DNA of 5,810 nucleotides from Spirochaetaceae bacterium (GCA_026710565.1 JAPOQV010000208.1:1-5810); one strand, 5' to 3'; shown: positions 1 through 5,809, numbered from the stretch's first letter. The notes: generated from the letters alone by a model not told the origin. Numbers and translations: made by a program.

Positions 1-18
1 ATGAGGGCCGGCAGATGA
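1..18 (+). CDS. Possible 3' end of an upstream gene (partial)
   Basis: Reading frame 1 gives five codons (M R A G R) and then TGA at 16-18. That TGA overlaps the ATG at 15-17 as ATGA, the four-base overlap typical of translationally coupled genes in one operon. MalG-type permeases are usually preceded by a MalF-type partner, so this could be the last codons of that gene. Only five codons are visible, they have no recognisable content, and a frame-2 TGA at 2-4 is an equally possible end. The call rests on context alone. Confidence 0.25.
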   Translation: MRAGR

Positions 19-29
19 GGGGCCGGCAG
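1..29 (+). repeat. Imperfect 14/15-bp tandem repeat carrying SD and ATG
   Basis: Bases 1-14 (atgagggccggcag) are repeated at 15-29 with one extra G, and the sequence then continues with a third ATG at 30. Each copy contains a purine-rich GAGGG(G) stretch seven bases before the next ATG. GAGGG at 3-7 therefore serves ATG 15, and GAGGGG at 17-22 serves ATG 30. The result is two equally spaced ribosome-binding site plus start modules for the same permease frame. Confidence 0.8.
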
Positions 30-923
30 ATGAAGGCAGGCCCGCTCGCCGCCACCCGCGGCGCATCCCGGCAGCCGCGCTCCCTCGGGCGGGCCGCGCG
101 CGTCCGGATCGGAAGGGCGTGCGTCTACTTGCTGTTGCTGGCCGGGAGCGCGGTGATGCTGATTCCGCTGGTCTGGCTGCTGCGCAGCTCGTTCATGGGC
201 TTGAGCCAGATCTTCATCTATCCGCCCGAATGGATCCCGGCTCCCTGGCTCTGGGAAAACTACCCCAAGGCGCTGACCACGATCCCGTTCGTGCGCTACT
301 TCTTCAATACGCTGGCGATCCTGGCGCCGACCGTGATCGGCACCCTGATCACCGCGACGCTGGCGGCCTACGGATTTTCCCGGCTGCAGTGGATCGGACG
401 GGACCAGGTGTTCGGGGTTCTGCTGACCGCCCTGATGCTGCCCTACGCCGTGACGCTGATTCCCACCTTCCTGTTGTGGGCCGAGATCGGTCTGATCAAC
501 ACCTACTGGCCGCTGATCCTGCCCGACTGGTTCGGCGGCTCGATCTTCTACATCTTCCTGCTGCGGCAGTTCTTCCTGACGCTGCCGAAGGAGCTCGACG
601 AAGCCGCCGTCATCGACGGCGCCAGTCCGCCGCAAGTGCTGCGCCACGTGATCGTGCCGCTGAGCCGGCCGGCGCTGATCGCCGTCGGCATCTTCTCGTC
701 ACTGTTCGAATGGAACGACTTCCTGGGACCGCTGATCTATCTGAACGACTCGCGGCGCTACACGCTGGCGATCGGGCTGGCGGAGTTCACCGGGCTCTAC
801 ACCTCGCAGTGGCACCTGCTGATGGCCGCGTCGACGGTGGTGATCGCGCCGGCTCTGATCCTGTTCTTCGTCGCCCAGCGCTACTTCATCGAGGGCATAG
901 CGCTGACCGGCATGAAGGGCTGA
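15..923 (+). CDS. Carbohydrate ABC transporter permease, MalG type (CUT1)
   Basis: This is an inner-membrane subunit of a binding-protein-dependent sugar importer (BPD_transp_1 family), normally paired with a MalF-type permease. The 302-residue protein has an Arg-rich cytoplasmic N-terminus (about 1-35) and six predicted membrane segments near 36-56, 97-121, 132-155, 165-187, 219-236 and 267-290. The EAA loop that docks the ATPase is clear at 193-218 (ELDEAAVIDGA, ending in PLSRP). The C-terminus GIALTGMKG matches the conserved MalG-family tail. Two in-frame ATGs, at 15 and 30, each have a well-placed Shine-Dalgarno. I list the first because it overlaps a TGA as ATGA; starting at 30 would remove only five residues. 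No partner permease, binding protein or ATPase for this system is visible, so they should lie to the left. The substrate is not readable from the sequence. The family call is very secure, the specificity unknown. Confidence 0.95.
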   Translation: MRGRQMKAGPLAATRGASRQPRSLGRAARVRIGRACVYLLLLAGSAVMLIPLVWLLRSSFMGLSQIFIYPPEWIPAPWLWENYPKALTTIPFVRYFFNTLAILAPTVIGTLITATLAAYGFSRLQWIGRDQVFGVLLTALMLPYAVTLIPTFLLWAEIGLINTYWPLILPDWFGGSIFYIFLLRQFFLTLPKELDEAAVIDGASPPQVLRHVIVPLSRPALIAVGIFSSLFEWNDFLGPLIYLNDSRRYTLAIGLAEFTGLYTSQWHLLMAASTVVIAPALILFFVAQRYFIEGIALTGMKG

Positions 924-934
924 GCCGGCGCCGA

Positions 935-971
935 CGGTCCCCCGCACAGGCGATCCTGCTGCGGGGGACCG
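935..971. terminator. Strong hairpin between convergent operons, probable bidirectional terminator
   Basis: Bases 935-946 pair perfectly with 960-971, a 12-bp stem rich in C/G. Inside it a second stem, CAGG (947-950) with CCTG (955-958), closes a CGAT loop, leaving only C959 bulged. It lies in the 63-base gap between the permease stop at 923 and the binding-protein stop at 987, where a terminator for both strands is expected. No T-run follows on either strand, so it is not a textbook intrinsic terminator. It may act with Rho, block 3' exonuclease, or separate the converging transcripts. Confidence 0.75.
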
Positions 972-986
972 ATCGCACGCGTTCGC

Positions 987-2522
987 TCAGCGGCTGTCCT
1001 GGTAGCGCTGCTCGGCAGCGTTGTGGATCTCCTCCAGGCGCATGCCGTCCGGCTTGATCTGCGCGACCAGCTCGTCCCACTCCGCCAGGCTCAGGTCGCC
1101 CAGGATCACCTTGTCGATGGCGGCGTGCACGATCGTGTTGAGATCGGCCGTGAGGTTGGTGATCTCCTCGCGCTCGTCCGCGTTGAACGGGGCGACGACC
1201 TTCGGGTCGTCCCAGTTCCCGCTCGCCTCCATCCCCAGGTACCAGTTGATCTGGTACTCGGGCCAGTTCATCCGGTAAAGGCGCATGTCGATGTAGGGCG
1301 GGAAGGCGCTGTAGGCGCCGGTGCCGACCTCGTTCATGAACTTGTCGATCAGGTAGGCGCCGGTCTCGCTGGTGTACTGCTCGCGCATCTCGTCCGTGAA
1401 CGTGTAGTCGTCGCCGTCGCGCACCCAGTGCACGCCCTCGAGCCCGAACGCCTTCATCTCCGCGAACTCCTGGGTGTAGGCGTAGTTGAAGAAGCGGGCG
1501 ATCGCGTCCTGGTTCTCCGTCTTCTGGCCGACGGCCCACATCTGGCTCCACACTTCTTCCTCGTAGAACAGCGAGCGGCGGTTGCCGGTCGCGTTTGCCA
1601 GCACGTCGGTCGGCGCCCACCAGGCGTCCGGATTGACCGGCACGATGGCGTCGTTGGCGCGCTTGCCGTAGGTGGGGTTGTCGTAGAAGAAGAAGCTCTT
1701 GCCGGCCGCCTGCTTCTCCCGCCACTGCGTGGTGGTCAGGGTGGCGAAGTCGGGGTCGAGGATGCCGTCCACGTAGGCGTTGTGCAGGTACTCCAGCAGG
1801 TCGCGGTACCGCGCCTGGATCGGGCCGTACGCCCAGCGCCCGCCGTCCAGGTCGGGGTCGTAGTACATGTCGCCGCCGGTGCCGAAGGCGTAGGCGACGT
1901 TGCGCACCAGGCTCTGTCCGCCGCCGCGGGTGGTCCACGTGTGGCTCTCCGGATACGCGGCCTTGATGGCGGACAGCACCTCGTAGAGCTCGTCGAAGCT
2001 CTGCGGCTGCTCCAGGCCCAGGTCCTCGACCACGTCGGTGCGGATCACGCTGATGATGCCGCGGTGGAACTCGAAGTGCTTGGTGGTCGCGAACGCGTAG
2101 TAGATGCCGTCGATGGCCGTCTTCTGCACGCGCTCGTTCCCCTCCAGGATGCGCTTGTAGTTGGGCACCATGGTGTCGATCATGTCGTTCAGCGCCAGAA
2201 ACACGCCGGTGTCGCCGAACTCGTTCAGGTCGTTGCGGTGCACCCTGAGGATGTCGGGCACGTCGTCGGTGGCGATGAGCGTGCGCTTCTTGGCGTTGTA
2301 GTCGCCGCCGGCGATCGCGGTCAGGTCGAAGCGGATGTTCAGCTTCTCCTCGACGGCGTCGATCACGGCCGAGTCGACGTTGATCGGGGCGGTGCCGCGG
2401 TCCGACAGGACCACCGTGAGGACGGTGGGCTCCATCGATGCGGCCTCCTCCGCTGCGGGTGCGGCGAACGCGCCGGCCGCGGCGAGCAGGCCAACGGCGC
2501 AAAGGATGGTCAGTCTCTTCAT
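987..2522 (-). CDS. Periplasmic extracellular solute-binding protein, LplA/LipO-like
   Basis: This is the substrate-capturing subunit of a sugar ABC importer, 511 residues, which is usual for the large LplA/LipO/YtcQ-like binding proteins. A Sec signal peptide is clear: MKR, a hydrophobic run to about residue 20, and an AFA cleavage site at 18-20, followed by an Ala/Glu-rich linker. The only nearby cysteine (C8) lies too early for a lipobox, so the protein is predicted to be soluble in the periplasm rather than a lipoprotein. Family-typical elements follow in order: DVPDIL at 87-92, GVFLALNDMID near 106-116, DGIYYAF near 138-144, IRTDVVEDLGLEQP near 160-173, and a C-terminal LSLAEWDELV...AAEQRY block at 478-507. 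The ATG at 2522 is chosen because AGGAGG lies seven bases upstream and the signal peptide begins there; longer reading into the frame upstream would only translate the permease out of frame. It is the last gene of the lplB-lplC operon. The ligand is unknown; relatives bind oligosaccharides or uronate-containing fragments. Confidence 0.95.
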   Translation of the reverse strand: MKRLTILCAVGLLAAAGAFAAPAAEEAASMEPTVLTVVLSDRGTAPINVDSAVIDAVEEKLNIRFDLTAIAGGDYNAKKRTLIATDDVPDILRVHRNDLNEFGDTGVFLALNDMIDTMVPNYKRILEGNERVQKTAIDGIYYAFATTKHFEFHRGIISVIRTDVVEDLGLEQPQSFDELYEVLSAIKAAYPESHTWTTRGGGQSLVRNVAYAFGTGGDMYYDPDLDGGRWAYGPIQARYRDLLEYLHNAYVDGILDPDFATLTTTQWREKQAAGKSFFFYDNPTYGKRANDAIVPVNPDAWWAPTDVLANATGNRRSLFYEEEVWSQMWAVGQKTENQDAIARFFNYAYTQEFAEMKAFGLEGVHWVRDGDDYTFTDEMREQYTSETGAYLIDKFMNEVGTGAYSAFPPYIDMRLYRMNWPEYQINWYLGMEASGNWDDPKVVAPFNADEREEITNLTADLNTIVHAAIDKVILGDLSLAEWDELVAQIKPDGMRLEEIHNAAEQRYQDSR

Positions 2523-2529
2523 CAGAGTT

Positions 2530-2535
2530 CCTCCT
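2530..2535 (-). promoter_or_regulatory. Consensus Shine-Dalgarno of the binding-protein gene
   Basis: The minus strand reads AGGAGG here, seven bases before the ATG at 2522. It is the strongest ribosome-binding site of the three genes in this operon. That fits the need for more binding protein than permease, and it fixes the start codon. Confidence 0.9.
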
Positions 2536-2545
2536 GGTTGAGTTG

Positions 2546-2565
2546 CCCGGCCGGCAGCGGCCGGG
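2546..2565 (-). promoter_or_regulatory. Intergenic hairpin between lplC and the binding-protein gene
   Basis: CCCGGCCG (2546-2553) is exactly complementary to CGGCCGGG (2558-2565), with a four-base loop. The stem starts one base after the lplC stop codon and ends ten bases before the Shine-Dalgarno of the binding-protein gene. No U-tract follows in the direction of transcription, so read-through is expected. Comparable stem-loops near binding-protein genes, such as the malE-malF intergenic REP, stabilise the binding-protein message. Here the gene is downstream, so the hairpin could protect the 5' end of a processed mRNA or act as a partial terminator. The structure is directly visible; the role is inferred. 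Confidence 0.6.
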
Positions 2566-2566
2566 G

Positions 2567-3451
2567 TCAGCCTTTCAGGCTGCCGATCATCATACCCTTC
2601 ACGAAGTAACGCTGCAGGAAGGGGTAGAGCAGCAGGATCGGCACCGTCGACACCATGATGATCGCGTACTTCACCGTGGTGTCGACGATCCGCTCGTCGT
2701 CCTGGAACTCGACCTGCATGTTGGCCACGTCGCCCTCGATCACCATCGCGCGCAGGATGAGCTGGATCGGGAACCGTTCCCGGTCGCTCAGGTAGATCAG
2801 CGCCGGGAAGAAGCTGTTCCAGTGCTGGACGGCGTAGAACAGCGTCATGGTCGCCAGGATCGGCGTGGAGATGGGCAGCACGACGCGAAGGAAGATCTGG
2901 ATGTCGTTGGCGCCGTCCAGGTACGCCGAGTCGTTGAGCTCCTCGGGGATGTTCTGGAAGAACGTGCGCATGATGATCATGTAGTAGGTGACCACGGCGG
3001 TCGGCAGGACCAGCGCCCAGATGGTGTCCAGCATGCCCAGGCTGCGCACCATCAGGTACAGGGGGATCAGGCCGCTCTTGAAGAACATGGTGGCGACCAC
3101 GAAGCCGGTCAGAAAGCGCCGCCCGTAGAAGAACTTCATCGCCAGCGGATAGGCGCAGAGGGCGGACATGGACACGTTCACGGCGGTGCCCACGAACGTG
3201 TACCAGACGGTGTTGCGGAAGGAGCCCAGCACGTAGGGGGCTTCCAGCACGGCGCGGTACGACTCCAGGTTGAGACCGACCGGCCACCAGTTGACCTCGC
3301 CGCGGATCACCGCGTGCCCGTGCGAGAGCGACACGATGCCCACGTAGTAGAGCGGGTAGAGGGTGAGGAAGGCCAGGACCAGGAGCAGCAGCGTGTTGCA
3401 GACGTCGAACACGCGGTCGGCGGGCGTGGTGGCGCGCGCGATCCCTACCAC
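2567..3451 (-). CDS. lplC: Carbohydrate ABC transporter permease, LplC/YtcP type
   Basis: This is the MalG-side permease of an LplB/LplC sugar importer. It has 294 residues when started at GTG 3451, a normal family length. Membrane segments lie near 19-40, 78-104, 113-134, 143-165, 196-215 and 260-282. The subfamily hallmark FKSGLIPLYL is at 124-133 and the ATPase-docking loop ELNDSAYLDGA is at 171-181, with DSA in place of the classic EAA, as is common in this branch. WNSFFPALIYL (211-221) and the tail VKGMMIGSLKG also match the family. The frame stays open far upstream to 3874, but that part lies over lplB in another frame and reads as Arg/His-rich nonsense. GTG 3451 gives the expected short cytoplasmic N-terminus before the first membrane segment and has GGGGAG eight bases upstream. 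The start overlaps the lplB stop as GTGGTAG, which implies translational coupling. It would form the heterodimeric channel with lplB. Confidence 0.94.
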   Translation of the reverse strand: MVGIARATTPADRVFDVCNTLLLLVLAFLTLYPLYYVGIVSLSHGHAVIRGEVNWWPVGLNLESYRAVLEAPYVLGSFRNTVWYTFVGTAVNVSMSALCAYPLAMKFFYGRRFLTGFVVATMFFKSGLIPLYLMVRSLGMLDTIWALVLPTAVVTYYMIIMRTFFQNIPEELNDSAYLDGANDIQIFLRVVLPISTPILATMTLFYAVQHWNSFFPALIYLSDRERFPIQLILRAMVIEGDVANMQVEFQDDERIVDTTVKYAIIMVSTVPILLLYPFLQRYFVKGMMIGSLKG

Positions 3452-4401
3452 AGGCTGGTCTCCCCGAGCGAGCGGCTGATGCGGTTGGCCGATATCACGA
3501 AAGCGATGCCGATCACGGACGTGAACAGCCCCACCGCGGTCGCGTAGGAGAAGTCGGACTCGATCAGGCCGCGGCGGTAGACGTAGGTGGCGATGACGTC
3601 GGCGGTCTCGTAGGTGGCGCCGGTGTAGAGCAGGATGATCTTCTGGTAGCCGACCTCCATGATCCGCCCCAGGGCCAGGATGAACAGGATGACCACCGTC
3701 GGCAGGATGCCGGGCCAGGTGACGTGGCGGAGCTGCCGCCAGCGCCCGGCGCCGTCCAGGGAGGCGGCCTCGTAGAGCTGCGGATCGACGTTGGTCAGGG
3801 CCGCCAGGTAGATGATCGATCCCCAGCCGACGTGCTGCCAGATGTCGCTGGCGATGTAGATGGGCCGGAACCACCCCGGCCGCACCAGGAACGCCGTGCG
3901 CTGGAAGCCCAGGAAGGCCAGGAAGTTGTTCACCACCCCGTCGGTGGAGACGAAGTTGACGATCATGCCGCAGATCACCACCAGCGAGATGAAGTGCGGC
4001 ATGTACGTGATCGACTGGATGGCGCGCTTGAAGGCGACGGCGCGCACCTCGTTGAGCATCATCGCCAGGACGATCGGCGCCGGGAAGCCGACCGCCAGAC
4101 CGAGCACCTGGATCAGCACGGTGTTGCGCACCAGCGTCCAGAAGTAGGGGTCGGTCAGGTACTGCTCGAAGTGCTTGAAGCCGATGCCGGGGGCGGAGAG
4201 GATCGCGCCCAGCCCGCGGAACACCTTGATATCCTTGAAGGCGATCAGCACCCCGTACATGGGGGCGTACTCGAACAGCACGTAGAACAGGAACGGCGCC
4301 GCGAACATCGCGTACAGGTAGCGCGAGCGATGCAGCTTGCGGCGGATGGACCCGGACGACGAGGAACGGACGCTTCCGGCCCTGGTGAGGCTGTCAGCCA
4401 T
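3445..4401 (-). CDS. lplB: Carbohydrate ABC transporter permease, LplB type
   Basis: This is the MalF-side inner-membrane permease of an LplB/LplC sugar importer. At 318 residues it is of usual length. A basic, Ser-rich cytoplasmic N-terminus (1-28) precedes membrane segments near 29-45, 88-115, 130-150, 182-203, 232-250 and 286-306. Subfamily hallmarks are YAPMYGVLIAFKD (45-57), MPHFISLVV (134-142), the ATPase-docking loop YEAASLDGAGRW (210-221) and the terminal GETSLW. Lpl/Ytc-type importers of Bacillus relatives handle pectin- or xylan-derived oligosaccharides and share the MsmX ATPase. That is family knowledge, and the substrate here is not shown by the sequence. It is the first gene of the operon. 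ATG 4401 is the only reasonable start: the next Met (32) is inside the first membrane segment and no GTG or TTG lies between. No good Shine-Dalgarno precedes it, which fits the promoter lying almost against the start codon. Confidence 0.95.
   Translation of the reverse strand: MADSLTRAGSVRSSSSGSIRRKLHRSRYLYAMFAAPFLFYVLFEYAPMYGVLIAFKDIKVFRGLGAILSAPGIGFKHFEQYLTDPYFWTLVRNTVLIQVLGLAVGFPAPIVLAMMLNEVRAVAFKRAIQSITYMPHFISLVVICGMIVNFVSTDGVVNNFLAFLGFQRTAFLVRPGWFRPIYIASDIWQHVGWGSIIYLAALTNVDPQLYEAASLDGAGRWRQLRHVTWPGILPTVVILFILALGRIMEVGYQKIILLYTGATYETADVIATYVYRRGLIESDFSYATAVGLFTSVIGIAFVISANRISRSLGETSLW
3460..3465 (-). promoter_or_regulatory. Shine-Dalgarno supporting the GTG start of lplC
   Basis: The minus strand reads GGGGAG, eight bases before GTG 3451 and inside the last codons of lplB. 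It selects this GTG over any start further upstream in the open frame. Confidence 0.65.
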
Positions 4402-4410
4402 GCTCGCCGG

Positions 4411-4419
4411 AGTATATCA
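4411..4419 (-). promoter_or_regulatory. Extended -10 promoter of the lplB operon
   Basis: The minus strand reads TGATATACT: an extended -10 TGn motif followed by TATACT, five of six bases matching TATAAT. No convincing -35 is seen at 16-18 bases spacing (CGGTGA at 17), as often tolerated by extended -10 promoters. Standard spacing puts +1 at A4404, only three bases before the ATG at 4401. It is the most promoter-like sequence I found in the gap above lplB, but it has not been tested by transcript data. Confidence 0.55.
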
Positions 4420-4469
4420 GGGGGTGCCTCGACTCACCGTGTTGCCGCGCGCGAAATCCTACGCGCCTC

Positions 4470-4504
4470 GTGCGTGATAACTCGTGCCGGAAATCGTCAC
4501 GCAC
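4470..4504. repeat. Exact 8-bp inverted repeat, possible operator or terminator stem
   Basis: GTGCGTGA (4470-4477) is exactly complementary to TCACGCAC (4497-4504), separated by 19 bases. A related direct repeat, CTCGTGCGTGA (4467-4477) and CTCGTGCCGGA (4481-4491), shares nine of eleven positions. The centre lies about 83 bases upstream of the predicted lplB start point, a plausible place for an activator. As RNA on the minus strand it could alternatively end the FN3 transcript, but no U-tract follows. Confidence 0.4.
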
Positions 4505-4648
4505 TCTGAGACGTATAGTTCGGTCGTTACCTTGGCCTCGACGACCCACGCTGCTGCAGCGCGAGAGAGGCTCAGCGCAAGAACCAAGGGAATGATCCGG
4601 AAAGGGACACAGGAGGGCGCTCGGATGGCGGGCTCGCCTGTGGATAGC

Positions 4649-5809
4649 CTATGGATTTGGGAGGTCGGCCCAAGCAGACCATACGGTAGGCGAGCTCGTG
4701 TAGCCGGGTCGGGTATGCCGGTGGCCGACGCGCCACCTCACGTAGTAATTGACGTCTGAGCTCCTAAGATCTATGAGGGCTGTGGTATCGCCGTCGTCGC
4801 CGAGCGCGACAGTCCCGCCCCCGCCATGGACCGATTCCCCCTCAAGGTGGGCATCAAGGAGGTAGCCCGTCGCCCGCTCGGGATTAATCCACCGCCCCCA
4901 GATCGAGTTGGGGAACTGCGGGTTGGGGTTATCTGCAGGGGCGGGCACATAATGCTGGAGTCCGGTCGCCGCCGCCGGCGATGGCGCGCGCGGCAGCGCG
5001 GCCGGCGTGGCGACCACTTCGCTCGACGTCCCGTCGCCGCCGGAGGAAAGCGGGGTGACGCGGAACGTGTAGCTCACTCCCGAGGTGCCGGCAGCAAGGT
5101 AGTTCGTATTCGGATGACTGGAGATGAGCGTGGACCACCCTCCCGGGTCGTCGGTGCGGCGAGACTCTATGCGATACCCCGTTACGATCTGCGGTCCTGA
5201 CGGTGCGACCCAGGACAGCAGCACCGCACCTGCCCGCGGATCGCCTGTCAGCGAGCTCACCGCATCGGGCTGGCCGGATATCGCTGCTCCCACCTCTGCG
5301 CCGGCCCCGCGCCCCGTGATGTTGATGGATTCAACCGTCCAGCACACGGACTCGCCCGGCATAATCTGCGCTGGCTCAATGGTCAGCGCGCGGAGAAAGT
5401 CTGACAGCACGGTCGTGACGCCGTTGCGGGTCTCGGTGACGTGAAAGGCCGTGACCTGCTCGCCGCCGCTGTCCTGCGGCCACCACCATGACAGCGTGGG
5501 CGAGCCGTCGGTCGCAAGCGCCACGGTCAGGCTGTCCGGGGCGCCGGCGCGGCGCTGGGACGCCGCCTCGGACAGCGAGAGAGCCAGGCGCTCTATGCCT
5601 CCCAGTCCGCGCGTCAGCCGGTTCGGGCGCGTCGTATCCGCCGCCCCCCATGCCCCCTGCGCCGGCACGAGGACGTCGGCTATCAGCAGATCGTCGCCCA
5701 CGTCGGGCCGCACGGCATCGGCGCTGGTCGCGGCGGGCGCACCGAGGACGAGCGCGACGCTCGCGGAGTCGACCTGATACCGGTCGTGCCTGACGTTGGA
5801 GCGGTCGTA
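4649..5809 (-). CDS. Fibronectin type III domain protein, 5' end outside window (partial)
   Basis: The frame is open from the right edge to TAG at 4649-4651, showing 386 residues. The only start-like codon near the top is GTG 5713, which has no clear Shine-Dalgarno, and coding character (DRSNVRHDRYQVDSASVALVLGA) continues beyond it to the edge, so the true start is probably off-window. Counting from the edge, residues 1-90 form a region I do not recognise. Residues 91-178 are an FN3 domain (LTVAL...TLSWWWP...VTAFHVTE...CWTVESINITG). Residues 180-269 are a clearer FN3 domain (LLSWVAPSG, IVTGYRIESR, YTFRVTPLSSGG). Residues 273-386 resemble a divergent third one (WGRWINPERATGYLLDAH, NYYVRWRVGHR, PTVWSAWADLP). 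FN3 modules are binding or spacer domains of surface proteins, secreted glycan-active enzymes and phage tail proteins. No catalytic domain, membrane segment or sorting signal is visible. The 3' end is AT-richer than the transporter genes (32/60 G+C at 4741-4800). A link to sugar uptake is not shown, and a tail-fibre or surface-protein origin is equally possible. Confidence 0.8.
   Translation of the reverse strand, partial: YDRSNVRHDRYQVDSASVALVLGAPAATSADAVRPDVGDDLLIADVLVPAQGAWGAADTTRPNRLTRGLGGIERLALSLSEAASQRRAGAPDSLTVALATDGSPTLSWWWPQDSGGEQVTAFHVTETRNGVTTVLSDFLRALTIEPAQIMPGESVCWTVESINITGRGAGAEVGAAISGQPDAVSSLTGDPRAGAVLLSWVAPSGPQIVTGYRIESRRTDDPGGWSTLISSHPNTNYLAAGTSGVSYTFRVTPLSSGGDGTSSEVVATPAALPRAPSPAAATGLQHYVPAPADNPNPQFPNSIWGRWINPERATGYLLDAHLEGESVHGGGGTVALGDDGDTTALIDLRSSDVNYYVRWRVGHRHTRPGYTSSPTVWSAWADLPNP

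Larger units (their letters stand above)
4402..4648. other. Intergenic region between the FN3 gene and lplB
   Basis: This is 247 bases without a supportable gene. It contains the extended -10 promoter (4411-4419), a weak GCGCG/CGCGC hairpin (4449-4453 with 4462-4466), the 8-bp inverted repeat at 4470-4504, a small hairpin CGCTG-CTG-CAGCG (4549-4561), and a plus-strand AGGAGG at 4611-4616 that has no credible gene behind it. No T-rich terminator for the FN3 gene is visible. The block 4501-4560 is 36/60 G+C, against 42/60 in the binding-protein block 2341-2400. Confidence 0.6.

Noticed and set aside
886..2502. 538-codon minus-strand frame overlapping the binding-protein gene
   Set aside because: Arg/His-rich out-of-frame translation of a high-GC gene. 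The binding protein in the other frame has a signal peptide, family motifs and a consensus ribosome-binding site.
5..2557. GGCCGGCAG occurring at 6-14, 21-29 and 2549-2557
   Set aside because: A short GC-rich word expected by chance at this base composition. Only the adjacent tandem copies at 1-29 are meaningful.
1023..2609. 528-codon plus-strand frame antisense to the binding-protein gene
   Set aside because: Low-complexity Val/His/Gly-rich sequence with no domain-like pattern. It is a typical antisense shadow in GC-rich DNA.
2438..3547. 369-codon plus-strand frame antisense to the lplC gene
   Set aside because: His/Gln/Asp/Glu-rich shadow of a membrane-protein gene, with no recognisable fold.
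3724..4509. 261-codon plus-strand frame antisense to lplB
   Set aside because: Charged, His-rich shadow sequence. The minus strand encodes a textbook LplB.
4514..4519. TATAGT on the plus strand (and TATACG on the minus strand) as a possible -10
   Set aside because: No matching -35 and no extended -10 TG on either strand, and no supportable gene downstream on the plus strand.
4611..4759. Plus-strand AGGAGG at 4611-4616 with ATG 4625 opening a 44-residue frame
   Set aside because: The ribosome-binding site is well placed, but most of the frame is antisense to the FN3 C-terminus. The peptide has no recognisable character and I see no promoter, so I do not call it a gene.
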